From Trichomonas vaginalis G3 (Eukaryota; Parabasalia; Trichomonadida; Trichomonadidae), in the NCBI RefSeq assembly GCF_026262505.1, contig NC_067206.1:9234268-9298267 (forward strand): a DNA stretch of 64,000 nt. The letters are read 5' to 3'. Under the pieces are notes generated by a model. The model had not been told where the DNA came from, did not search any database, and saw only the letters and a list, made by a program, of their open reading frames with translations. Of the stretch, positions 36,131-44,607 are shown piece after piece. Numbering within the stretch: position 1 is the stretch's first letter; every line of letters starts with the position of its first letter. Made by a program: the position numbers and the translations under genes.

Positions 36131-36451
36131 ATGACGAAAACTATTGAGATAACAAACTACAACGGTCATGAGTTCAAGAATTTGTTCTTCGTTCCTCGTG
36201 AAAATACATTCTATCAGATACGAGGGAGAAAGGGTAAAGTTAGTTTGAGCGTTTATGACTACAAGCATAATGGAAAGTTTATACAAGCATATGATACAAA
36301 CGGTAAGCGTGTTTCATTAGTTTTGTCAAAACTTACAGGTATAAACTATGACAGTGATTTTGACCTATATGAAGAAGAAAGTGAGTCAGAAGATTATGAG
36401 CTGTTATATGAAGCACAGCAATGGGAGGAGTTGCAATACTTTTGTAAGTGA
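36131..36451 (+). CDS. Stand-alone copy of the HNH C-terminal domain
   Basis: A 106-residue product: MTKTIEITNYNGHEFKNLFF, VPRENTFYQIRGRKGKVSLS, AYDTNGKRVSLVLSKLTGI. It follows the C-terminal domain of the HNH protein at 30798 (AVEITDYGKHSFEFYYYVEN, EDAFYYYTG, DTENKSVILFINKF) and that at 29661, but has no nuclease core. It may bind DNA, or compete with the nucleases as a regulator; both are inference. A Glu/Ser-rich tail follows. Confidence 0.6.
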   Translation: MTKTIEITNYNGHEFKNLFFVPRENTFYQIRGRKGKVSLSVYDYKHNGKFIQAYDTNGKRVSLVLSKLTGINYDSDFDLYEEESESEDYELLYEAQQWEELQYFCK

Positions 36452-36454
36452 GAA

Positions 36455-36657
36455 CGTTTCTTTTTTACATTAGTGAAGTCGTTTGTGAAAATGTTAGTGA
36501 AGTGAAGTGGTTGGCGGCTTTGTAAATATTTAAGGTTAGGTTAGTGTTGTCGTTTGTGTTGCAAAATATACGTTAACGGTTTCGTAAAGTGTCAAATTCA
36601 CATATCAAGGGTAAGGAGGCGCGCAGTGCCGCCGTACCCTTGATATGTATACTAACT
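36455..36657 (-). repeat. Right terminal inverted repeat of element B
   Basis: Inverted match of 24798-25052, including ggtttcgtaaagtgtcaaa. It also contains words similar to the GT-rich array (gttagtgttgtcgtttgtgt). Confidence 0.8.
36600..36648. repeat. Terminal hairpin, right end of B
   Basis: Arms acatatcaagggta and tacccttgatatgt (14 bp, perfect) enclose a loop with ggaggcgcgcagtgcc, the inverse of the left loop core. Confidence 0.9.
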
Positions 36658-36663
36658 CACAGC
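36658..36663 (+). repeat. Right target-site duplication of element B
   Basis: CACAGC, matching CACAAC on the left at five of six positions. Confidence 0.6.
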
Positions 36664-37229
36664 AACAACTCTCTGCCAACACCCAGACACAACGCCAGCT
36701 CTGTGCCAACACTCCCCCACAACGCCAGCTCTCTGCCAACACTCATCTTCAACGCCAGCTCTCTGCCAACACCTCGGCACAGCAACAACTCTCTGCCAAC
36801 ACTCCCCCACAGCAACAGCTCTCTGCCAATACTCAGCCTCGGCCTCACCCATCTGTGTCTATTCCCCTTAAGCGCGGGAGACCCAAAGTTAATGTACCAA
36901 AAGATCTTAAGGTAACTATTAGAAACCTAATTGAGCAGCATGGCCATCTTGGAATAATCTCCGCCTATAACCAAATAAATAAAGATATCGAATATGCCAA
37001 ATCTCATTTTGAGGCATTTTTGGACATGAAGACGGGTATTGTTCCACAGCCAACGCCTACCCAAGCATGGTTCTCCGCTATTGAACGTTTTAAGCCCCTG
37101 AATCAAATTTCTTCCACAATTCCTTCCGGACTTATGATTGAAGAGTCTCCATTATCATTTCCATCTGAGCTGAGGAACATTAAATATCTTACAAACCCTC
37201 TTCCACATCCCCCTCAAGACATATGGTAG
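36664..37229 (+). pseudogene. 3' part of transposon D first ORF
   Basis: It opens with the QLSANT repeat continued from the left of element B. An AT-hook-like PLKRGRPKVNVPKD follows, then a helical region (LKVTIRNLIEQHGHLGIISA) and a tail ending HPPQDIW. The stop overlaps the start of the integrase gene in ATGGTAG. The layout resembles OrfA/OrfB of IS3/IS481 elements, where OrfA binds DNA. It cannot be made as a whole product because element B splits it. Confidence 0.6.
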
Positions 37230-38053
37230 AAAGAGCTTTTAGAGAGCTAGGCTTGGCACGTCCAAGGGGACCCTATCGGCCAAAAGGAAAGACAAGATAC
37301 TTAGCTGCCTTTCCTAACCAAATATGGCACGTTGATATCCACTTTCTTGGCAAAAAGAGAAGTCAGATTCTTTATGCTGTGATTGATGACTGCACAAGGC
37401 TCATCATAGAATGGCAGCATCTTTCGTCAAAACATGCTAGCCAAACAGTGAAAGTAATTAAGAGAGCAATAGCCCGTTATGGACCACCACATACAATTTG
37501 GTCCGATAATGGCGGCGAGAATAAAGGCGAGTTCCTAAAGGCTATGAGGGTTCGGGGGATCAATAATGTATATATTGTCCCCCATTGCCCATACCAAAAT
37601 GGGAAAATCGAGCGCTTGTGGCCTAACATAGAGAGCAGAGAGTTGTCATGGGCAAAGATTCAACAATGGGTTGAGTACTATAATGCTAAACCTCATCTAG
37701 CATTACCAACTCATTATGTGAATGGAAAACAAATTCACTATAGCCCATCTGAAATGTGGAAGAAACTTCCAATTTGGAAGAGGGGAATGCCGGCAAAATG
37801 GATTGTGGATGGAGTCTCTCAAGATTTTCTTCCAGGTTCACTTATGGCCAATGAGATGCCAGAGCTCCAAGGAATCGAAGAATATGAATGGGAAAAAGAA
37901 GGCGAGGAAGTTGAAGAAGAAGAAAATAAGGCGAATCCGGTTGAAATAGAAGAAGATAGTAATGAAGAAGAAGAATACGAAGTAAATTATGAAGAAGAAT
38001 ATCAAGAAGATTATGAAGACCCTTATGAAGAAGATTATGATGATTCATTTTAA
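37223..38053 (+). CDS. IS481/IS3-like DDE integrase of transposon D
   Basis: A 276-residue product. The catalytic core reads FPNQIWHVDIHFL (D38), IDDCTRLIIEW, HTIWSDNGGENKGEF (D95) and PYQNGKIERLW (E130), giving D-D-35-E spacing typical of IS3/IS481-type enzymes. The C-terminal ~70 residues are a Glu-rich acidic tail, unusual for the family and perhaps specific to this lineage. The start ATG overlaps the stop of the preceding ORF (ATGGTAG), which would allow translational coupling or a frameshift fusion. The frame is open throughout, so the enzyme itself could still be functional. Confidence 0.85.
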   Translation: MVERAFRELGLARPRGPYRPKGKTRYLAAFPNQIWHVDIHFLGKKRSQILYAVIDDCTRLIIEWQHLSSKHASQTVKVIKRAIARYGPPHTIWSDNGGENKGEFLKAMRVRGINNVYIVPHCPYQNGKIERLWPNIESRELSWAKIQQWVEYYNAKPHLALPTHYVNGKQIHYSPSEMWKKLPIWKRGMPAKWIVDGVSQDFLPGSLMANEMPELQGIEEYEWEKEGEEVEEEENKANPVEIEEDSNEEEEYEVNYEEEYQEDYEDPYEEDYDDSF

Positions 38054-38136
38054 TATTACGAATAAAATGTCACTTTTTCCTATTTTTGACATGTAAAGTT
38101 GTCACTTTTTTCTATCAAACTGTTTTTATCGTTTTC

Positions 38137-38615
38137 GTATATAACATTTCGAAGGAGAATTACAGATAGCAGAAGATGCTTCAATTGAAAAGACAAAGAT
38201 TTATGTTTATGCCATCGACGAAGATGGATTGAAATCAGCTGAGAAACCATTCGATTTGGAAATAGTTGCAAAGGTAAGCAAAAAAGAAGAAGAGGAAGAA
38301 CAAAAATCGAATGGTGCTGGAAAGGGTAAAGGAGGATTAATTGCAGGTATTGTAGTTGGTATTTTGATTGTAATTATTATTGTTATTGTCGTAGTGGTTA
38401 TATTAATAAAGAAGAAAGGACAAAGCAACAATGATAATGATTCTGAAGAACAGGAAGAAAAATTGCCAGAAGAGGCAGAAACTATGACAACTAATACAAA
38501 TGTCGAAACAACTACTGTTGACAATCCTCTTTTCACAGGTAATAAGTCGGATGAAGATCTTTTTGACATCAATGAAAGTGATAACGAGGCTGATGAAATT
38601 AATGTCCAATTTTAA
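38137..38615 (+). pseudogene. C-terminal stub of a trichomonad surface protein
   Basis: The open frame has no good start and encodes the end of a membrane protein. It holds a short beta-rich ectodomain piece (TKIYVYAIDEDGLKSAEKP), a linker rich in Glu and Gly, a transmembrane helix (GGLIAGIVVGILIVIIIVIV), basic KKK, and an acidic cytoplasmic tail with NPLFTGN. NPLF is an NPxF-type internalisation signal found in tails of trichomonad surface proteins. The upstream coding part is missing next to the end of transposon D, so insertion or a linked deletion probably removed it. The frame of the tail is intact. Confidence 0.6.
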
Positions 38616-38762
38616 TTTTGCGGGTTGGTAATTAAGTTTTAAAAACGAATTTTTAATTAATTTTTTAATTTATTTTTAAAATGAAACAATATTTATTATT
38701 AAATACTCGGGAGAAATTGAGAATTTATATCAATAATTAAATTGTTATTAAGAAAGTGTAAA

Positions 38763-38845
38763 CCGACCATAGCTCAGTTGGAAGAGCATGGGACTGTAGA
38801 ATTGTGGTTATCCCGGGGTCACTGGTTCGAATCCGGTTGGTCGGA
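38763..38845 (+). tRNA. tRNA-Tyr (GTA) with ~10-nt intron
   Basis: A complete cloverleaf. The acceptor is CCGACCA/TGGTCGG with discriminator A, the D arm is AGCTCAGTTGGAAGAGC, the anticodon stem is TGGGA/TCCCG and the T arm has ACTGGTTCGAATCCGGT. The loop CTGTAG gives anticodon GTA. About ten nucleotides (aattgtggtt) are inserted one base after the anticodon, the canonical tRNA intron site. Confidence 0.93.
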
Positions 38846-39101
38846 TTAATTTTTCCATTCTCAATTTCTTTTTAATATAGGCATGTGCTAAACATCATAT
38901 TAGACTTCAACAACTGAACTGCAACTGCTAACAAGATGATTTTTTTAATCCTGTGTTTTAAATTTTAATAAAATTTAGTAAATAATCATCTAAACTTATG
39001 TTTCTTAAATTTATATTCATCAAATCCCAGTTATACTTAGATTCAAAGAAGGAAAATTAATAAATGGAGAAATGAAATAAAAAAAAATTGACAATTTTCC
39101 T

Positions 39102-39296
39102 ATGTCAGAGGTACCAGAAGAAGAACAAATTTCGGTTGCTCAGTTACAAGCATTAGTTAATATGCAATTGGCTCAGTTTGATGCAATGACTCAGTCAATT
39201 AATTCAACCTTAGATAGCTTTGAATCAAAAATAGACGAACTCCAAAATCGAGCCGACTTCCTCAAAAAACAAAATGCTGAAAAATGTAAAAAATAA
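39102..39296 (+). CDS. HSBP1-like small coiled-coil protein
   Basis: A 64-residue product: LVNMQLAQFDAMTQSINSTL and DSFESKIDELQNRADFLKKQ. The heptad pattern and the F-x-x-M...I...D...KIDELQ spacing resemble heat shock factor binding protein 1, which is a short trimeric coiled coil. A BRICK1-like protein of the WAVE complex is the main alternative. The frame is complete, with the ATG preceded by a host-like AT-rich leader. Confidence 0.5.
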   Translation: MSEVPEEEQISVAQLQALVNMQLAQFDAMTQSINSTLDSFESKIDELQNRADFLKKQNAEKCKK

Positions 39297-39821
39297 TCTC
39301 CCAGGATATTCTATACTCCACGGAATTTTTTAACTTACTGTAATAATTTATATTAATTTGTTTAAATTGTTATAAAACAATATTTATTTAATAATCATTT
39401 TTACTTTAAAATCAAGGTGCATTTCGTTAGCCATTCAAATCTCTCATTTACTTTTGTTTTTTTTAAATATTTTCATCTTGATTAAGGAATATTGACATAC
39501 CAAGTGTGAAAATAAATTTTACCAAAGCAGAATTTAACTTATTAGCTTTATTCATCAGTTCAATTACTAATAAATTTTATTTCGATTTGTTTACCTGAAT
39601 TTGATATTGTATTATTTGAAATCAAAACTCTTATTAGATGAATATCATAATTTAAGAATTACCGATGCGATCTTCCAAACAAATTCGAATTGTTAGAAAT
39701 CCAAAATAACATGAATTCAATTTAACTGTAAAATTTGAATTCTCTATAAATAAGCATCATTTTTTATAAAAATAAGTAAAATTTGTGAGGACCAAACGGT
39801 TTTTCGTGGTCTTACGCGAAA
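39297..39821. other. AT-rich intergenic DNA
   Basis: Nothing coding is seen. The last ~60 bases before 39822 hold the leader of the next gene, including tcattttttataaaaataag. Confidence 0.6.
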
Positions 39822-40238
39822 ATGTCCGGAAAGGGTGTTGGCATGAGAGTTGGTGGCAAGGGTTCATGGCGCAGGAAGGCCAAGAAGGCCCCAACAGGCA
39901 GCCAGGAGGCTGATAAGCTTTGGCTCGCTGCTCAGCGCCAGGGTTGCCGCGATATTGGTGGAATCGATGGTGCTTCTATCATCATGGCCACAAAGGAAAC
40001 AGGTCTTTCATTCACAAAGCCAGAGCTCGCTATTGATATGCGCGCTAATACCTACGTCCTCCGTGGAAAGCCAGAGGAGAAGCCAATTGCTGAACTTCTT
40101 ACAGAACTTATCCAGGGCATGGCTTCTAACCTTGCCAAGGCTAACAAAGACGAGAAGAAGGACGAACTCGGCAATGTCGAGAATGTCGATTTCTCAAAGC
40201 CAGAAGAGGAGAAGCAGGAGGAAAAGAAGGAAGAATAA
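39822..40238 (+). CDS. Nascent polypeptide-associated complex beta subunit
   Basis: A 138-residue protein of the BTF3/NAC-beta family. With NAC-alpha it binds ribosomes near the exit tunnel and shields new chains. The ribosome-binding basic motif is at the N-terminus (MRVGGKGSWRRKAKKAP). The NAC domain follows (KLWLAAQRQGCRDIGGIDGA, ANTYVLRGKPEEKPIAELLT), then a charged tail. The codons are rich in C and G at third positions compared with the surrounding DNA, as for strongly expressed trichomonad genes. Confidence 0.85.
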   Translation: MSGKGVGMRVGGKGSWRRKAKKAPTGSQEADKLWLAAQRQGCRDIGGIDGASIIMATKETGLSFTKPELAIDMRANTYVLRGKPEEKPIAELLTELIQGMASNLAKANKDEKKDELGNVENVDFSKPEEEKQEEKKEE

Positions 40239-40762
40239 AGCACATTTTCTGACTCTTACTTAAGTAATTACTTTTTTAATTTTTTTCTTTTTAATTTTTC
40301 AAATAATTTTTTTCTTCTTTTAAAGGCTTAATTCCTTTGAGATGCAACTAATTACTAGTGTAATTCTGTGCTCCCAAAGAAAACTTCCTTACTAGATGAA
40401 TTCGCATTTTGTAGTTGAGCTTTGTAGTACTGGTCAACAAAGCATTCATATATTATAATCCCAAAAAATTATGATTAGATAGCACATTTTACAACAATAA
40501 ATTTTAAATTTATAATTTATATTGAATTCCCTTTAATAATGAATATTTAACATACAATTATTTGGAGCTTTTGGTTACAGATTAGTTATACAGTATCAAG
40601 GACAAATAAATGCCAGTATTTTTCAAGATAAAATTTGGAAGAAAGAAAATAATGAAAAAATATATGCGAATTTTCAACTATTAAGAAAATGATTACAACT
40701 ACATAAAGTTCTAAGTAAGTAACAATCCGATTTTTGAAGGTATTAAAAGAAATAAATCAAAA
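40239..40762. other. AT-rich intergenic DNA
   Basis: The region between the convergent ends of the NAC-beta and 14-3-3-like genes. Nothing further is seen. Confidence 0.6.
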
Positions 40763-41476
40763 TTAGTCTTCGAAGTGAGTCCATTGATTAATATTATCCT
40801 TAAGTAATTGTTGAAGACGCATACAGTCCTGATAATCATCAGTTTTGTCTGGCCTTATCATCTTGGAATCTTCCAAAGTTTTCTGGGCTCTTTTGATAGC
40901 TCCTTGTCTATCATGCTGCTGGTGATATAGAAATATTGCATAATTTAATCCAATCGTGACAACTAATGGATCAAAAATCTGTAGATTTTCAGACGCAAGT
41001 GTTTCTGCTTTTTGGTATCTAAAATTAGCATCTCTTAATATATTTTTCCTTTCACTTTCGTTTTTAATGCATTCTAGTTTATATCTTAAAAGATCTCCAA
41101 AAGTTAGATTTAATAATGCTGTAATTTTTGGATCATGTGAATTTTGTGGAATCAAATAGTTATCTATAGTATTGATAGCAGTAGTACACAACTGAACTAC
41201 TTGCTGAAGTATAAGAACGTTCGACTCTACAAGTTTTCCGACTTTATAATCTTTTTTAAGGCTTTTCTTCTGCTCTATAATTGATTTTAGTGTTTTGTAT
41301 GCTTGTCTTTTTCGATTAATTTGTTCCTTTAGCGCAAAAGTTAATAATCGTGCAGATTCATAGGTTAAAACTGGTTGCATAGGAGCAATTTTAACTGCCA
41401 GATCAAAAATGTCTTTTTCGCATTCACAAGATTGAAGTATTTTTAATAGAGCCATCAAATTTTCAACTTCGCTCAT
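40763..41476 (-). CDS. 14-3-3-like protein
   Basis: A 237-residue product, close to the family's usual ~245. The start is taken at MSEVENLMALLK; a longer frame adds 45 residues that do not fit. Helix landmarks: SARLLTFALKEQINRKRQAY followed by KTLKSIIEQKK (family RNLLSVAYKN...RR...SSIEQK), LLNLTFGDLLRYKLE (YLKMKGDYYRYLAE), IFDPLVVTIGLNYAIFLYH (THPIRLGLALNFSVFYYE), and DCMRLQQLLKDNINQWTH (DSTLIMQLLRDNLTLWTS). 14-3-3 proteins dimerise and bind phosphoserine motifs. The copy is divergent, and the family's usual arginine and tyrosine phosphate ligands are only partly evident. Confidence 0.82.
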   Translation of the reverse strand: MSEVENLMALLKILQSCECEKDIFDLAVKIAPMQPVLTYESARLLTFALKEQINRKRQAYKTLKSIIEQKKSLKKDYKVGKLVESNVLILQQVVQLCTTAINTIDNYLIPQNSHDPKITALLNLTFGDLLRYKLECIKNESERKNILRDANFRYQKAETLASENLQIFDPLVVTIGLNYAIFLYHQQHDRQGAIKRAQKTLEDSKMIRPDKTDDYQDCMRLQQLLKDNINQWTHFED

Positions 41477-41954
41477 TTGAAAAATAACGATTTTTATGTT
41501 ATTAAGTTCATAAATACATTTACTATACCATGTCATCGAGAAAAATCTTAATATTTCATCCAAGTAATAAAACAATTGAGATTCGTATTTAATTTTGATC
41601 ATGAATACCATTATTGATCGTGCTAAAATCTAAGATTGGCTAATTCCAAACTATTCCTACAAAATTTATCCTCTATTTAATAGATGATTAGAGATTTGAT
41701 TTGATCAGATGTACTAAGTATGATCAATGAAAGATGAGTCTCTAAATATTTTCAATCAAATAACATGATGTGCACAGAAGAAAATACAGCATATATAACT
41801 TCAGGCTATATGAATTTCTCGTGAAGATGAAGAATCAAGAAGAGTTTTATTAATGGATTCATTCGGTAAAAATTATGAATATCAATAATATAAATTCAAC
41901 AAAACATGATCATTTATGCAATAAACTGAAAGCTTTTATTTTAAAAGATTAACT
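41477..41954. other. Intergenic DNA
   Basis: AT-rich; no gene is seen between the 14-3-3-like gene and the acyltransferase pseudogene. Confidence 0.5.
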
Positions 41955-43213
41955 TCAAAATGTAAAAACTTTTTCAACTAAATCATACTTCTTCATAATA
42001 TTCTTTTGCAAATCAACGAGCTCTGCAATAGCATCTTTGATCTTCATGGATGGATTGATTCTTGTTGATGCATATTTTACTGATTCAATCCAAGTTTTAG
42101 ATTCTCTGAAACTGAAATAACTTGGAACATGCGTGTGTGTTAGATAGTAAATATTACTTGTAGACTTCTTTACGTTGTATGTGACGATATCCAAAGATGG
42201 TCCTTGATCCAAACTTCCAATTGAATAGAAAAGGAAATCTTTGATTGGACCTCCGACTTTGAACTCTCCGATGTGGAAGAAAACTGGTGGAGTGCCTTTG
42301 ATAGCTGTTCCTTCAAAATGAGAATCTTTCATTGTCTTGCGGAATGCCCAATGAGCTCCTTTTTGAACTTGCTCATCTGTATTTTCTTTTACCTTTGTAA
42401 TAAGTGTATCAACACTATCATTTTCATTTACTTTTTCTGCCATAGAATTCATATGAGCAAAATATTCGCCTTGAGTTAATCTAATTCCTTCTGCAAATGG
42501 ACGTGTAGCTATACCTTGCCATACACCAGTCTTGTCGAATTTTCCATTCATTGCTGATATTGTAAGGATTTCAGCAGCAATAATTGATTCAGGAATACCA
42601 TGAATTTGATTTGCTTTTTTATCATAAACTTTGAAATCTTTTGCATCAATTTCTTCTCTCATTTGGATAGAGCTGTAACCAGAAAGAACTTGCATTTGAT
42701 CATTAGGATTATATCTAACTGCATCCTCATCAAATGGAATTGTTTTAACATAATTCTTTGCTTCGTTGATTTGCTTAGTAAATGGTTCAAACAACGAAGG
42801 ATTGATTCCGATTTCTGGGATATCCTTGTTTTCAACAAGCAAATCATTAAAATAGATAATAGAACGCCATCAAATACGGAGTGTGAGGCAACAATAGCAA
42901 CTACATCTTCTGATACAGCGATTGATCCGAGTGCAACTGATGGAGGACGAGCAAAATGTAGACCTGAGTAATTTGCAATTTCTTCTAATGTTTTAAGATT
43001 TTCTGGCAATTTGAATACAGGAACCTCTCTCTTATGAAAAACTAAATTACCATTCTCATAATAAGTATGAAATCCGGCAAAAGATTTGCATAACTTTTCG
43101 ATTACAAGATCTCTTGCGTCTGAATTAATACAGCGCCATACACCAACGACGTAATAGTTGTTTTTGATCCATAGACTGTCAAATGCATCTGCAGCTCTTC
43201 TTTGTTCTGTCAT
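41955..43213 (-). pseudogene. HXXXD-type acyltransferase-like gene with a frameshift
   Basis: The two minus-strand frames join around 42840. The 5' part ends ...VAIVASHSVFDGVLLS, where HSVFDG fits the HxxxDG catalytic motif of CAT/BAHD/condensation-type acyltransferases. The 3' part begins LLVENKDIPEIGINPS and continues to the end (MKKYDLVEKVFTF). It includes FLFYSIGSLDQGPSLDIVTY, a position and style like the structural DFG motif region. The shift lies in or near a run of T in tctattttaatg. It may be a real mutation or a base-calling error. The rest of the gene (~420 codons) is open, in favour of a recent event. The substrate is unknown. Confidence 0.6.
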
Positions 43214-43272
43214 TCAACACAACAATTACAAAAATGATTTGATTTTTTAAATTTGAAATAAAAAATTTTGAA

Positions 43273-43394
43273 TGTGAATTCACACATCAATTAGAATGTG
43301 AATTCACATATTAATAACGAAATAACAGGTATTTCTCGTCAGCTATTTGTAATCGAACAATTTTAGATTGTCATAAATTGAATGTGAATTCACA
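43273..43394. promoter_or_regulatory. Three TGTGAATTCACA palindromes upstream of acyltransferase
   Basis: Perfect 12-bp palindromes at 43273-43284, 43297-43308 and 43383-43394, each preceded by aa. They lie 60-180 bp before the start of the minus-strand gene and look like a dimeric factor's binding sites. Confidence 0.5.
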
Positions 43395-43687
43395 CCCTTT
43401 CAAATTGAAAATTGAATTTATTCAAAATTTGATAAATAACTAAAAAAATGCTAATTTGCCTTAATGCCAGTATTCATTAAAAATATTATTGTTTACTATA
43501 AGATCTATGGGATATATTTTCATTTTTCAAATTTCAAACTTCATTATTGATAAGTGCCTCATCTCTGGTTTTGAGATGTGAATAGAAATACCCAGGAAAA
43601 GATTAGTACCAGATTGGAAAGTTAAAATCTGTCTCTCTAAATTTAAATATTGAATAATTTAAATCATGGCTAATTGAATAAATGATT

Positions 43688-44560
43688 TGCTCAAACAGTC
43701 CATATATAATAAAACTAATATGAACATTCTAAAGTAAGGATTCAATAAAACAAAAAAAAATCTTAATTTTTTAAAAAAACAATCAAAATAATCTTAAATT
43801 CTATGCTCAGATAGTCAATAGATAGCAAAACCAATGTATACTTTCGAAAGTAAGGATTCAATAAAAAAATCTTAATTTTTTAAAAAAACAAACAAAATAA
43901 TCTTAAATTCTATGCTCATATAGCCAATATATAACAAAACCAATGTATACTTTCGAAAGTAAAGATTCAATAAAAAAAATCTTAATTTTTTAAAAAAACA
44001 AACAAAATAATCTTAAATTCTATGCTCATATAGCCAATATATAACAAAACCAATGTATACTTTCGAAAGTAAAGATTCAATAAAAAAAATCTTAATTTTT
44101 TAAAAAACAAACAAAATAATCTTAAATTCTATGCTCATATAGCCAATATATAACAAAACCAATGTATACTTTCGAAAGTAAAGATTCAATAAAAAAAATC
44201 TTAATTTTTTAAAAAAACAAACAAAATAATCTTAAATTCTATGCTCATATAGCCAATATATAACAAAACCAATGTATACTTTCGAAAGTAAAGATTCAAT
44301 AAAAAAAATCTTAATTTTTTAAAAAAACAAACAAAATAATCTTAAATTCTATGCTCATATAGCCAATATATAACAAAACCAATGTATACTTTCGAAAGTA
44401 AAGATTCAATAAAAAAAATCTTAATTTTTTAAAAAAACAAACAAAATAATCTTAAATTCTATGCTCATATAGCCAATATATAACAAAACCAATGTATACT
44501 TTCGAAAGTAAAGATTCAATAAAAAAAATCTTAATTTTTTTTTAAAACAAACAAAATATT
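43688..44560. repeat. ~110-bp tandem repeat, about eight copies
   Basis: Copies are marked by atgctcatatagccaatat at about 43802, 43912, 44022, 44131, 44241, 44351 and 44461, with a diverged copy first. Each holds the palindrome ACTTTCGAAAGT and a poly-A/T stretch. The inner copies are near-identical. It lies downstream of the ubiquitin protease gene. Confidence 0.92.
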
Positions 44561-44607
44561 TTTACTCTCATAGTTAGAACTATTATTATAACAAATATAT
44601 AAACTAA

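Larger units (their letters stand above)
24798..36657 (+). mobile_element. Maverick/Polinton element B, 11.86 kb, nested in D
   Basis: The element begins AGTTAGTAT and ends ATACTAACT, with long imperfect terminal inverted repeats and terminal hairpins. It carries a capsid-type gene, a putative second virion gene, a primase-helicase region, two HNH endonucleases and a PolB remnant. I see no integrase and no packaging ATPase. Several genes are broken, with perhaps five or more breaks overall. The near-perfect 6-bp target duplication suggests moderate age. It may have been a non-autonomous or satellite-like Maverick. Confidence 0.85.
24113..38113 (+). mobile_element. IS481/IS3-like DDE transposon D, split by element B
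   Basis: Two parts of one transposon flank element B: a 5' gene part at 24215-24766, and a 3' gene part plus integrase gene at 36664-38053. Both flanking parts carry the same ten-residue repeat (QLSANTPPQR type), showing they were once continuous. Candidate ends are aaaaaagtgaca at ~24113 and tgtcactttttt at ~38100-38113, inverted to each other. They are only 12 bp, so the exact limits are uncertain. It resembles eukaryotic IS481/IS3-type elements (IS481EU-like); a Ginger-like origin is the alternative. Confidence 0.6.
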
